A stretch of 64,000 nucleotides of DNA from Nymphaea colorata (taxonomy: Eukaryota; Streptophyta; Magnoliopsida; Nymphaeales; Nymphaeaceae): NCBI RefSeq assembly GCF_008831285.2, contig NC_045146.1, positions 17,561,289 through 17,625,288 of the forward strand, given 5' to 3'. Below are positions 1-10,996 of the stretch, in pieces. Under the pieces are notes generated by a model. The model made no database searches. It was not told the DNA's origin and saw nothing but the letters and a program-made list of their open reading frames with translations. A program made the position numbers and the translations under genes. Numbering within the stretch: position 1 is the first letter of the stretch; each line of letters begins with the position of its first letter.

Positions 1-279
1 GCCGGAGCAACCGCCGGTTGCTGTTGAAATGGTTCGCCGGATAAAATGGAAGGCAAGAACAGAATATGCAAATCCGACCGCGTAAGGGTGATATTAAACG
101 GAAAAAGCTAGGGCACTTCACTAGGATTGTCGCAAGACGCGGGCGACGCTGCCTATGTGTTTTGGAAGTCGGAGGACGCCGGAGCAGCCACCGTTGCTGC
201 TTAAAGTCGGAGGAAGAGGGCGTCGAGGGTTTCAAACGGTCTGGATCCCTCTTTCGAGAGGCATTCAGACGTCAGACTG

Positions 280-328
280 TTTCAGACGGTCTGAATCCCT
301 CTTCGAGAGGGACTCAAGCCGTCTAAAA
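280..328. repeat. Imperfect inverted repeat (hairpin)
   Basis: The arm at 280-302 (TTTCAGACGGTCTGAATCCC and on) is complementary to the arm at 306-328, with a few mismatches and a loop of only a few bases. A related but weaker copy of the same motif lies at 229-270. Origin unknown; it could be the remains of a foldback element. Confidence 0.5.
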
Positions 329-1717
329 CCCTCTCGGTCTGAAACCTTCAATGAGGGTTCTGGCCATAGCACGAGATAGAGAGAGTCACCATTGTCCACC
401 TCCATCTACCTCTATCCGCCATGGCCATCGCTTCGAGCTCCATTGAGGTCGGGAGGAGAGAGAGAACGCCTTCCCGGTGCATCAAACAAACACGGTTTTG
501 AAAGGCTTCGGTTTTTAAGATTCGAGGATCTCAAATCCTCAGCCCCAGGGCTATCAAACGCTACCTCAGAGAGGTGGGCTTGTTTCCCTTTTTGCACATA
601 ACTTGCTTGGATTAGCCCAGTTACAGTGGAAGTTTTTAAAATTAACAAAGATATCTCGGGTCAAACAAAGCTGTGTAAAAATAATATGAACAAATCTAAA
701 AATTCCCTTACCAAGACAAAATGAGAAGCAGGAAAAAAACCAAACCCACATAAATAGTATGTTCGACCTTGTGCAGAATTATCTATATTTGTCCTTATAT
801 GATCCATGATGTAGTCATATACCTTTATATTTTCCAACATTTCTGCTCTTAAAATTTATGTTTTCAATAAAAAGAAGCAGAAAAGATGGCATCGACAATA
901 ATTACAATATTCAAATCTAGAACCCTCTTAATATGAACCATCTTCCCATCCCATTTACGCTCCAACAAACTTAAACACCATACCATGGTATGGTCTCCAG
1001 TTATATTTCGCCCTATACCTACATCCATAGTTGGTAAACCTGTGACTTGAATTCTCATTCGTCAATTCGATTAAGTTTTAAAATAACCTAAATCGAGCGA
1101 GTTAGAACCGAGTTAAGACCGAACCATGGATGAGTCAGGCGAGGTAGGGATGAGTAGTCATATTTTCCAGCGATTCTAACTGACTCGCGATTCCCAAAAC
1201 TCGGTAAGTCAGTCCTCTCCTCAATTATTTTTTAAATAAACTTTAGACCTATCAAACAGGAGAACGCATCCTTAATGTAAGCAAATCAGAGTAAATCTGT
1301 TCAATTTCTGTGTGCTGACTGTCGTTGAAAGCCTGAACCAGGCTAGCAGGGAGCCGGGACTTTACTGTCCCGGACAAAAAAAGTAGGACGTCCGTCAATC
1401 CCACCCAGTGAATCCGTGGGCCGGGAAGGCAGGCTGGCCAAGGCGGGACGAAGGACTTCAGCTTTCGGCGTTAGACCGCAGGAACAATGAAAAAGCGAGA
1501 GGGAAGGATGAAGAGAGAGAGGCGTCCTTCCCTAAAAAAGCGCACACGATATTTTTATTCTTCCCTTTGAGTCCCGGGAATATTCTGCTAGGTGCTCTCC
1601 GAGCCGAGCCAATTCGAGCCGAGCAGAACCGAGCCGGTGCTTATTCCGCCAGGGGCAAGAAAAAATCCACGGGCCCACCGCACGTCGTTGCCGACGACAG
1701 CGGCCCCGGTGAGCGCC

Positions 1718-1726
1718 TATTTAAAT
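1718..1726 (+). promoter_or_regulatory. Candidate TATA box for pyruvate kinase
   Basis: TATTTAAAT sits in a GC-rich stretch 367 bases before the pyruvate kinase ATG. It is followed by a GA-rich leader from 1752, as is usual in plant 5' leaders. This is inference from position and composition only. Confidence 0.3.
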
Positions 1727-1793
1727 GTTCCTTTTCATGCCCATCGACGAATAGAGAGAGAGAGGGTTTCGCTTTGGAGACGAACGCCTGCAG

Positions 1794-2056
1794 GTATTCT
1801 TTTTCGTTTTCGCTGTGCTTTTTCCTTGCTTCTCTTCTTTGTTTTCAATCCTCCTGGGATTCTCGTCTCCGGAAATCTGATCGGAAACTCGCGATTCTGA
1901 TAGAACAGAATCGTAGAAGGAAAAGGAGAGAAGCGTGGAGGCGCAAAACAGAGGCTTTTTGTTTATTATTTTTTTTTCTATTTGCAAGTCCTTTTTTCGT
2001 ATATCGTTTCTCCCTGTTTTGATATGTTTCTCTCTCTGTCTCTCTTGGTGATCTAG
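1794..2056 (+). other. Possible 5'-UTR leader intron of pyruvate kinase
   Basis: A strong donor context (CTGCAG then GTATTC at 1794) is followed by a T-rich stretch and a plausible acceptor (GATCTAG ending at 2056; another AG lies at 2062). The predicted intron would lie wholly in the leader, just before the ATG at 2093. Leader introns with this T-rich look are common in plant housekeeping genes. A transcript would be needed to confirm it. Confidence 0.35.
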
Positions 2057-2092
2057 GTTTTAGGATTTTCCCCACCTTCTTTATAGGACAGC

Positions 2093-4066
2093 ATGGCCAA
2101 CATCGACATCGAAGGGATCCTGAAGGAGTTGCCGAACGATGGACGCATCCCGAAGACGAAGATCGTGTGCACTCTCGGCCCGGCGTCGAGATCGGTGCCT
2201 ATGTGCGAGAAGCTCCTCAGGGCTGGAATGAGTGTCGCCAGGTTCAATTTTTCGCACGGCACGCACGAGTACCACCAGGAGACCCTCGATAACCTCAGGA
2301 TGGCCATGCAGAACACGCAGATCTTGTGCGCCGTCATGCTGGACACAAAGGTTTGCCTCTCTTTCTGTAACGAATCCATGGAGTGTCTGTCGTTTTGGTT
2401 AATCTCCGTGGATGGTTGTGTTGTCACGGCATTATAGTAGATCGAGAGATCCGAACTCTTGGTTGAGCTTGATGGAAACCTTTCAGACCCTTTTAAGATC
2501 TTCTGAACGTTGATCTTCATGATCGTCAACATTCGCGCGTCTCATCATTCGGCATTAAAAAATTTTGAATTTATATTTAGGCATGATTGTAGTCGAAGAT
2601 GATTCAGTTTGTCCCATGCACATATGAAATCAGTTGAAGATTCAGGTTCTTTCCTCCAAATTTCGATGAGTTTAATCTTTTGCATGGATGATTCGATGGT
2701 CTCGCTTCATAAACCTTGCAGATTCTGTTATGGGAGCTATAGAAAAAGAAAAGTTTCGTGTTTGGTGGCATGTAGCAGTGATATGCTCACGGTCTTGGTG
2801 ATTTTATTTTTCACCTTGCGTGTTCACGGTGTTGTTTGTCTGATCTGATGTCTTGAAAATGGATCGTCTACACTCTACATGATACGTTCATGGAAGATCG
2901 TTCAACCTCTCTGAAGACTGAAGGTCACAATATTTCCTTTAGTGTGTATATTCAATGAAGATGGAGACAGCTTTAACATTTGGAAGCTTCTGTGATGACT
3001 GCCACTTTCCTGCGAAATATAACTAATTTCCTCTAGAATAAGAATGTCTTCTGTGAGAGCCTAGATCTAGCTTCCCTGTACCTAACACAGTTGAACTTGT
3101 TTCTGAATACAGCATTTTTCTCTGCTCGTATTAGCATCGAGCCATCGATTATTATTTGGTGGGCATTTGGGTGAGTCAAGAGTTGATAAGCAGATTCGTT
3201 TGGGATCAGTGATGGGTAGGGGTGCAAAAAGTATAGGTAGATATGCTATTGATTTAATGTGGGTTAGTATGTACAGCTTCGTTCAGATTCAGAGAGAGAC
3301 AAAATTGAAAATAACACTCTTTATGTTTTCATTTCAGTCTTGGAGTGGAGTAGATATTCGATTTGGAGTTGGATTTAGCTTCAAGTCTGAATAAATACTG
3401 ACACGAATTCAGTCATTTCATCTGGTAGTAAATAAATTACCAATTTAAGTTTTTCATACTTTATTTTACTGAAGATTTAATAAAATTATTATATGCAACA
3501 AGCTAACAAAAATTGAAAATGAATTAATTTGGATTAAATTTTGTTTATCTGTGATCTCTTTTAATTTGAATGGGACTTTTTCAGATTTTTTGGATTCAGT
3601 TCAATCTATAAGTATGATGATTTGCGTTGACATTTTAGTTCTACTGGAGTTGGATTAAATTTTGAGCAAACAAAAATAATAATAGGTGGGATTGATGTCC
3701 ATTCTGATCTACGCCTCTTCTGTTTATACCTGACAAAGGACGAACCTTGTGTTTGGAATCTTTGTACATATATAATTCGTGGTTATTTCTTTATATTTTT
3801 AGTTACTTCTAGATGAATTACATTTTGGGAAAACTACAAATATAGCCTTATGAAAAATTATTAGGAATGAAAGTGGTGACTGTGGTCGAGAAGATAACAA
3901 TGGCATAATGATTCATCTTAACAAAGAAAAGTGAAAAAAAAAAATCAAGTGTAAAGAAAAAGTGGAGGAAGCTATGTCACATGGGTGCAAGTGCAGGTCT
4001 TGGTGCAGAATGCAGCATGTTCCAAAAAAAAATAGGTGCGGGTGCGGTGAGAGCATATGAATATAA

Positions 4067-4105
<39 letters not shown>

Positions 4106-7100
4106 TGTATATATATTTATATATACATACGTATATATGTTATCTGTTATATAAGTAATTTTATTTGTCTATAGTTTAATTTTTTTTTATCATACAAAAT
4201 TCAAAGCCCTATTAAATACAATAGGGAGGAGAGAGAGAGAAGAGGGAAAAAGGAAGAGAAAAAGATAGGAGAAGGAAAAAAATGGAAAAAAAAGAGAAAA
4301 GAAGAACGGGTGTGTTCCGCAACACCCGACTAGGTTTGACCGAGCTGGGTGCTGTGTCGCGATGCGGGTGCGCCATCATATGTGGCATACCCGTGTGACT
4401 TAGGGAGGAAGTAACCTCAGAGCATGGTTTCACTCCTATATTGTCTATGGAGAGCAGAGGCAAGGTATCATTTCATTAAAAAGCAACAACCCTTTGCTTT
4501 AAACAATGACCAATGTCTGAAAGCTTGAAATGACTGTATTCTTGCTTGCCCTTATACTTGTTGGCTTTGTCATTGTGGCTACACATTGAGGCGTGCTGCT
4601 CTCTGCATCTACCTTCTGCTGTCTGCATCTACCTTCAACTGGATTCCCAAAGGGAGCCATCTTTTCCACTGTCTCCATATTCTAATATGTATCCATTGTT
4701 GATCGAAAAACATTATAGAGTCACTGGCGTGTGGACCTTGTTGGGAGGGCACCCTAAATGTGCTGGTAAGCTATTCCTTGCTTACCTATTTTGAAGTTTG
4801 GAATCTGGACCTTTAACTATCTATTGTTGTATTCTATCATCTAATTGGGACTTCCTTTGTGCAAGACACAGCCCAAACTTGATTAGATAAATGAAAAATT
4901 GCAGATTGCAGTTGATTTGAGCATTTAAATCTCGCTCTCAGTGTTGCATCTACATCTATGCCTTATCATGTTCACAAATGTACAGTCCCTTCCTTATTAC
5001 ATAATAACTCATTGTGTTCTCCTTCAGACGTAAATTCCTTGTTTTTATTTTTTTGTTTCTCCTCCTCAAATACCTTATCAACTAAGAACTGTCAATAGGA
5101 CATTATACATTCTTTGAAGTGTTTATATATAATCAAAATCAAGGACGTGAAGGAGGAAGCTGAATTGAAAAATAATATAAGGGGAAGATCGAAAAGTAAT
5201 AGAGAAACAAATATGAGAAGGAAGATGCACATGAATACAAAATGAAAGCATCATCTTGTCCTCAAGGGGGAAAGTGAGGTGCACTGTCAATATGACATTT
5301 TACTAATCATCTTATTGAATAGTAAAACCGCTTAGACAACCTTCGTTCTCTACATCCTGGTTCAAACTCTTTCCATTTTATCAACCACTCTCTGGGATAT
5401 ACATATGTGTGCCTTTCCTTGCATTTGTTCAATCAAACCTGAAGGGCCTTGGTTTCCTTTACTAGGTCCCCATAGGCAGACCCTCATATATTGGTTCAAT
5501 GACCTTCCTTGATTTTCACAAAGGTGCCCATGGTCCAACCTTATGTTTTTGTTTGATGACCTTTGAATGACTTCAAGTGTGAACTTTGTGAGATGGACTT
5601 GTATCCCTTTGGAGTTTGGGTAGCTGTTATTGGTAGGCAGCCTTAGCTGTTACTTGGAAAGAGTCAAAAGATTGAGGGTAAAGCTTATGAGATCTTTAAT
5701 TGTTTTGCGGTTCTTGCTTGGTTATTTAGACCCTTAACAAGTCCGATAATTTATGTTTGATCATTTTGTTACCTTTTCTGGTTTGAGCTATGAGCAATTC
5801 TTTCCAAGTATTCCGAAGACTTCGTCTTGGCATGCGTATGGTTACGCACTTTGTCATACCCTTGCAGTGAGGAATATTGGCTAAGATAAGTTGCCTCATC
5901 CTTCCTGATACTGTTGCAGTGAGGAAGGCGGTCTCTTATAAGCTGCCTTATAGGGTGTAATATGAATAAAATAATTGAATCTAGGTTGGTTGTGGTGGCC
6001 AATTTGTTTGTGTGGTTGATGATTTGGTTTGACTTGGTAATAGCTTCTTAGAGATCCTTCATGCGTTGTCTAAAAGGATTCATGAAAATGCTGAAGGATT
6101 TGAGGCAATATGTGTTAACTCATGTGGCTTATGGCACTATGTGTTTGGTTTCTGTAATATCAAATATTATCATGAACTTGCAGTCGGGTAGACCACCTAT
6201 TCATGATTTTACTGTTTTATCTTTTAACTGCTGAATTTTGGGAGTCCTACTGCTGCTGTTTGATCTAATCCCACAATTTGGTAGTCAGCATGAAGAAAAC
6301 TGCCATTGCTCCTTTCTTGTGCCTCATCAAAGCATTAGGGGCAGCATTTTCGATGCTGTTCCTTTGTTGTATGGTGAATTAAATTGGTTTGCTGGGCTCT
6401 TTTTTTCTATGCTTGACTTGGGTGATGCACAGCTGTAGGTTCGTCAAGGAAAGAATCTTCTCCGTAAAAGGTAGTGGGCACCTTTGGAATGAGGGGACTG
6501 TGATGATGGTCACTCCCTTTTAGGATGAGAGTTGGGTGGCATCCTTTTGTGGCTTTGCTGAAGTGGCCTATTTTTAGGGTTACCTCTACTGTGAAAGGAT
6601 TCTTTCCACCTTGAACACAGAGATATTACTTTTCATGGTACACTCTGAAAAATCAGGTCAGCTTCATGTGGGGAGGTGAGGAGGTTGTCATCATTTTCTC
6701 CAGTTCCTTGAACGTTTTGGCCTGACACAACCTTCCTTCAATGTCCTTCATGTTGAAGAGCATTGTTGCGTTTCAGTCAACCTCTATTGCTGAACAAAGT
6801 AGCAATAATATCTAGGTATCCCCAAAAATGACCCTTAGTGCTCATGCAATCAACCATCGAAATATTTGTTCTATCTTGGGATTCATATGCACTCCTTCCT
6901 CACCAAGGTGCTGAAGACAAGTCAGATGAGACTCCTTAATGCGTTGCTGTACTTAAAAGAGCTAATGCTCTTGGAACTGCTTGGGGTTCTTTTCTATGAC
7001 AGTTGGTCTCACTAGCTTCTTGTTGTGCATGAGAGGTTCCTGAGCAAAACTAGGTTAAAGCACTAGAGTTGCAGCCTCAAGATTTCATTCATCATTCTAT

Positions 7101-10100
7101 TAAATGTGATGGGCATGTTTGTTACCTTGAAAGATATAAACCTAGAATTCATGGTGCCTGTTGCATGTTTTGTTCTGAATAGTAGTTCCACAGGTACTTT
7201 ATTGATTCCCATACATGGATGATGGTATTTTTCCCTCGAGTTGATGTTGAAGAAGAATTTCCCACAACACAACTTATTCTTAAGCTTTCTGAATCATGGG
7301 AATTTGATATTTGTTTTCGACAGTGATCACATTAAGGTTATGGTTTTAACACGATTCTATTGGAAAAATATCCTGTTTGTGGTCACATTAAGTATGAAAA
7401 TCACATGGATATGTTTAATTTCATCACAAAACAATGGTGAAGCACATCTTGAGTGTATTGCATTAGAGTATTCGATTTTTAGGTAGATGAGTTAATGATG
7501 TTTTTGTTGAGAGTTTTATGAGTTGCCACATCTAAATTCAGGTTTGTGGTCTTGGGGCATGAATTTCAACTGTGCACCATTTTGTCTTTGCTCAGGTTCA
7601 GACAAAGCAGACCTCATCATTGACTAATGCAAGCATTTTTCTTTTTATAATGTTATGTACTAGAAATTTAATGATGTGAGGTATCTTTTATTATGACCTT
7701 TTTCAAATTAAATGGTAAAAATCAATTTTATGTTTTCATAGAAAAGCTTTACACAAATTGTGGATACAAGATGCGTGATGAGTTGTTCTTTCTATGTGTC
7801 CTTGACACAACGTGGATATACTTGTGACAGTGGTTCATAAAGGGTTGTGATAAGGCTCATCTTTCGAAGCCATGAAGGTTTGATAATTCATGTGTATTTA
7901 GTGCTTTCAAACTGTTATTTCTTTAAAAAAAACGCATATTTAACGCCAAAAACAGTCCTGCCGTATAATACCCGTACTATTCCCGTTTTTTTTTTAAAAA
8001 CGTCAAAAAACAAAAAACGCGTATAATACCCGTATAATATCCGTTTTTTACCGTTATTTTCCGTTATTTTCCCGTTATTTTCCGTTTTTTATTAATTATT
8101 ATTTTTATAATTTTTAAGATGTATTAAATGTTTAATTTTAAAAAAAAATTTGCCGAACTTTTCCCGTTTTATTCTCGATATATAAAACTTTGCCGTATTA
8201 TACCCGTTTTTTTCCTCGCCGTTTAATACCCGTCCCCGTTTTTTGTGACAATGATGTAGAGGAATGATGATTGTGGAAACGAGAGTGGATACGGAGTAAC
8301 ATCCAGGAGAGGTTGTCTGAGGACCAACCAATGTTAACTCTCTTTTTCCTCTCCAGCTGCTATCTTCATCCTCTCTTTCTCTTTCTCTTTACCCCTCTCT
8401 TACATATACATGCACGCTGACACACTTACACAGTACATCACTCATGCACACGCATACACTTTAACTCCCTAGACCCCTTGCGGAAAAGAAAGATTGCCAA
8501 AATCTCCATAACAGAACCTGCCCCATGAGATCATGTTTAATAAGCTCTGTGCAGCTTTGCTCCTTGACTTATCGAAACTGTAATCTATGACAAGTTACCG
8601 ACTTGTGGAACTATTAGAATTTTGAGTAATGATGTTTCTCTTATGGGTCCAGAAAAAGAAATGCAATTTCATGGAAATGTAGAACATATTAAAGGTACAT
8701 TCCCTCAAAATCTGAATAAGTCTTATGGTCATCTTTGACCTGTCCTGTTTTTCTTTCACTATTGAGTTCATTCCCCTAGGAGGTAAATTGGCAACCTTTT
8801 TTTTCTAATCTTTTAAAATCTTGCTTAAAAGTATTTTGTTGCTAAATTTGTCATAATGCTTCTATCTATTTTACACAATAGCAGTTACTAGTAAGTAATA
8901 TTACTGACACAGTTCCCCTTTTCTTTACTGAAATGCCTCTTTCTTCTTGTGCCACTTCTCAGGGTCCTGAGATCCGAACAGGCTTTCTGAAGGATGGAAA
9001 GCCAGTGCAGCTGAAAGAGGGTCAAGAAATTATTATATCTACTGATTATACCCTCAAAGGTGATGGAAACACGATTACCATGAGCTACAAGAAATTGCCC
9101 GTAGACCTGAAGCCTGGAAATACCATCCTCTGTTCTGATGGTACCATCACTCTCACTGTTCTTTCTTGCCATCCTGACAAGGGGACCGTGAGATGCCGCT
9201 GCGAGAACACTGCAGTCCTTGGTGAGCGAAAGAATGTAAATCTGCCTGGCGTTGTTGTAGATTTGCCCACGCTCACAGAGAAGGACAAGGAGGACATCTT
9301 AAAGTGGGGTGTACCAAACAAGATTGACATGATTGCACTCTCTTTCGTTCGTAAAGGGTCTGATCTTGTGCATGTACGACAAGTACTCGGGCCACATGCA
9401 AAGACCATCAAACTGATGTCAAAGGTTTGTCTTTGTCATTTTTTTAATTAACTTTTCCCTGCGGTATTTGTTTTCATTTCAAATTTAAGTTCGACTTTTG
9501 GTGGTGCTGGTGCATGTTGGATATTTTGCTTGGCCCAGTCTGAATCCTCAAATACAAGCATGAAAATTTTCTTAAGGCCAGTTTTATTTAAACTGATCAC
9601 AGGGGATTTTGAAATGGAATTTTCCTTGGATATTTCATCTCACCATGTTGTCCTTTAGATTGTTGGGATGTAGTTTACTGCAATCGTCTCTTGAATTCCG
9701 CTTCCATTACATGATACACAAATTCGGATTTATTTTCTTGATATGACATTTGTAGTCAAACTATGTTTTACATGGGAGGGTACAAGGGAACTGACGTGAC
9801 ATACATCGGACCCTTTATAAGGCCTCATTTTCACGCAGTCATGGCTGGAGAAGCCAACACGCTTAAAACACTTCAACTCACACTGATAGGGCAGTCGAAG
9901 TCATTGCAGTCCCTGGAAGGACCTTGGAAAGACGAAAGCTTGCCCTTTAAGCCTCTTCTTTCCAATGATTTTTCATAAGTGACCTGTAAAGGATTCAATC
10001 TTGTATCCTTACAAACACATCTTATTTGTTCTTTCGAGTAAAAAACGGTGCTTTCATATTTGCAATATTATTTTCCAAAAACTGCTGGGAATATGCTTAG

Positions 10101-10996
10101 TTATTAGTTGTACCTTCCTTCATTGTTCAAGCCAGATGTTCTGCTGAGCACATTTTTGTAACTCACTATCCTGCGTTGATCAGGTGGAGAATCAGGAGGG
10201 GGTGATCAACTTTGATGAAATTCTTCGGGAGACCGATTTTTTCATGGTTGCTCGTGGTGACCTTGGAATGGAGATCCCAGTGGAGAAAATATTCCTGGCA
10301 CAGAAGATGATGATCTACAAATGCAACCTGGTGGGGAAGCCTGTGGTTACCGCAACACAGATGCTCGAGTCCATGATCAAGTCGCCCCGTCCAACACGTG
10401 CTGAGGCGACAGATGTAGCAAACGCTGTCCTGGATGGGACTGATTGCGTGATGCTTAGTGGAGAGAGTGCTGCTGGTGCCTACCCAGAGCTTGCAGTTAA
10501 GATCATGGCTAGAATCTGCGTTGAGGCTGAATCTTCACTTGACTATGGTGCCATCTTCAAAGAAATGATAAAGTCCGCACCTCTGCCCATGAGCCCTCTA
10601 GAGTCTCTCGCATCATCTGCTGTGCGGACTGCGAACAAGGCCCGGGCAACCCTTATAATTGTGCTGACGCGCGGCGGCACGACTGCAAAGTTGGTGGCCA
10701 AGTACAGGCCTGCAGTGCCAATTCTATCTGTGGTGGTTCCGGTCTTGACAACCGACTCCTTCGACTGGACCTGCAGCGACGAGAGCCCGGCAAGGCACAG
10801 TTTGGTACACAGGGGTCTGATCCCCATGCTGGCTGAAGGTTCTGCCAAAGCCACAGATGCGGAATCTACGGAGGTCATCCTGGATGCTGCACTGAAATCT
10901 GCTTCCCAGCGGGGCCTGTGCAAAAAAGGAGATGCCATCGTCGCATTGCACCGAATTGGTGTTGCGTCGGTCATAAAAATCTGCTATGTTAAATGA
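2093..10996 (+). CDS. Cytosolic pyruvate kinase (3 exons, 510 aa)
   Basis: Exons are 2093-2350, 8963-9424 and 10184-10996; all junctions are GT-AG and phase 0. The enzyme makes pyruvate and ATP from phosphoenolpyruvate and ADP at the end of cytosolic glycolysis. There is no transit peptide, and 510 aa is the normal length for the plant cytosolic isoform. The family's ligand residues are present: R50 (substrate), N52, S54, D84 and T85 (K+), K240 (catalytic lysine in SK-VENQEG), E242 and D266 (divalent metal, in VARGDLGME) and T298. The signature RPTRAEATDVANAVLDGTD follows. Residues are numbered from the first ATG (MANIDIEGIL), which matches the family start. Intron 2 falls exactly after K240. 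Intron 1 is 6.6 kb and repeat-rich. The enzyme class is certain; which cytosolic paralogue it is cannot be told. Confidence 0.97.
3972..4403 (+). mobile_element. hAT-like MITE, family A copy 1 (432 bp)
   Basis: The element is flanked by a perfect 8-bp target duplication, GGAGGAAG at 3964-3971 and 4404-4411. Its ends are inverted repeats: left CTATGTCACATGGGTG, right (reversed) CTAAGTCACACGGGTATGCC. Inside are GGTGCGGGTGCGG-type repeats near the ends, an A-tract followed by an (AT)n run (about 4065-4140), and the segment TTATATAAGTAATTTTATTT, which is shared with copy 2 at 57870-58258. The 8-bp duplication and short inverted ends fit a nonautonomous hAT-superfamily element. There is no coding capacity. 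The superfamily assignment rests on structure only. Confidence 0.85.
6230..7280 (-). mobile_element. Ty3/gypsy retrotransposon pol fossil (broken fragment)
   Basis: On the minus strand, 7272-7063 contains a weak match to the Ty3/gypsy reverse-transcriptase region around the family's MPFGLTNAPATFxRLMN motif (here NMPITFNRMMNEILR). Further along, near 6300-6400, a short stretch resembles the linker after the RNase H region. No LTRs, gag or integrase could be recognised. It is a heavily decayed, many-times-broken internal fragment and looks old. The limits are approximate, and it may extend toward 5770. Confidence 0.4.
7926..8250. repeat. Degenerate CCGTATAATACC / CCGTTTTTT repeat block
   Basis: Within about 320 bases the motifs CCGTATAATACCCGT, ACCGTTATTTTCCGTT and CCCGTTTTTT recur many times, separated by A- or T-rich runs. 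The block begins near AAAAAACGCATATTTAACG and ends at CCGTCCCCGTTTTTTG. The two ends are weakly inverted relative to each other, but I found no target duplication. It may be the inside of a DNA transposon or a decayed minisatellite. Confidence 0.5.

Larger units (their letters stand above)
1..2092. other. Left-edge gene-free region and 5' flank of the pyruvate kinase gene
   Basis: No gene is recognised here. The first 600 bases are GC-rich and hold short imperfect repeats, including two similar stretches starting near 1 and 178 (GCCGGAGCAxCC). An imperfect hairpin lies at 280-328. The stretch from about 600 to 1400 is AT-rich and featureless. From about 1590 it becomes the promoter and leader of the pyruvate kinase gene. 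The long open frames at 1408-2022 and on the opposite strand have no recognisable protein content. Confidence 0.6.
2351..8962 (+). other. Very long intron 1 of pyruvate kinase, repeat-rich
   Basis: This 6,612-base intron interrupts the conserved block MLDTK-GPEIR. It holds a hAT-like MITE (3972-4403), a Ty3/gypsy pol fossil on the minus strand (about 6230-7280) and an array of CCGTATAATACC-like motifs (7926-8250). The rest is AT-rich and shows no gene. The stretch 3210-3670 looks like other AT-rich transposon interiors, but no ends could be found. Confidence 0.85.

Noticed and set aside
1408-2022. 204-aa plus-strand frame before pyruvate kinase
   Set aside because: Composition is that of promoter and leader (GA- and CT-rich), there are no recognisable domains, and it starts without a proper ATG context in a promoter position.
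3210-3670. Possible further MITE in pyruvate kinase intron 1 (TAGGGGTGCAAA-like start)
   Set aside because: Only one end resembles a hAT MITE; no inverted partner or target duplication could be found.
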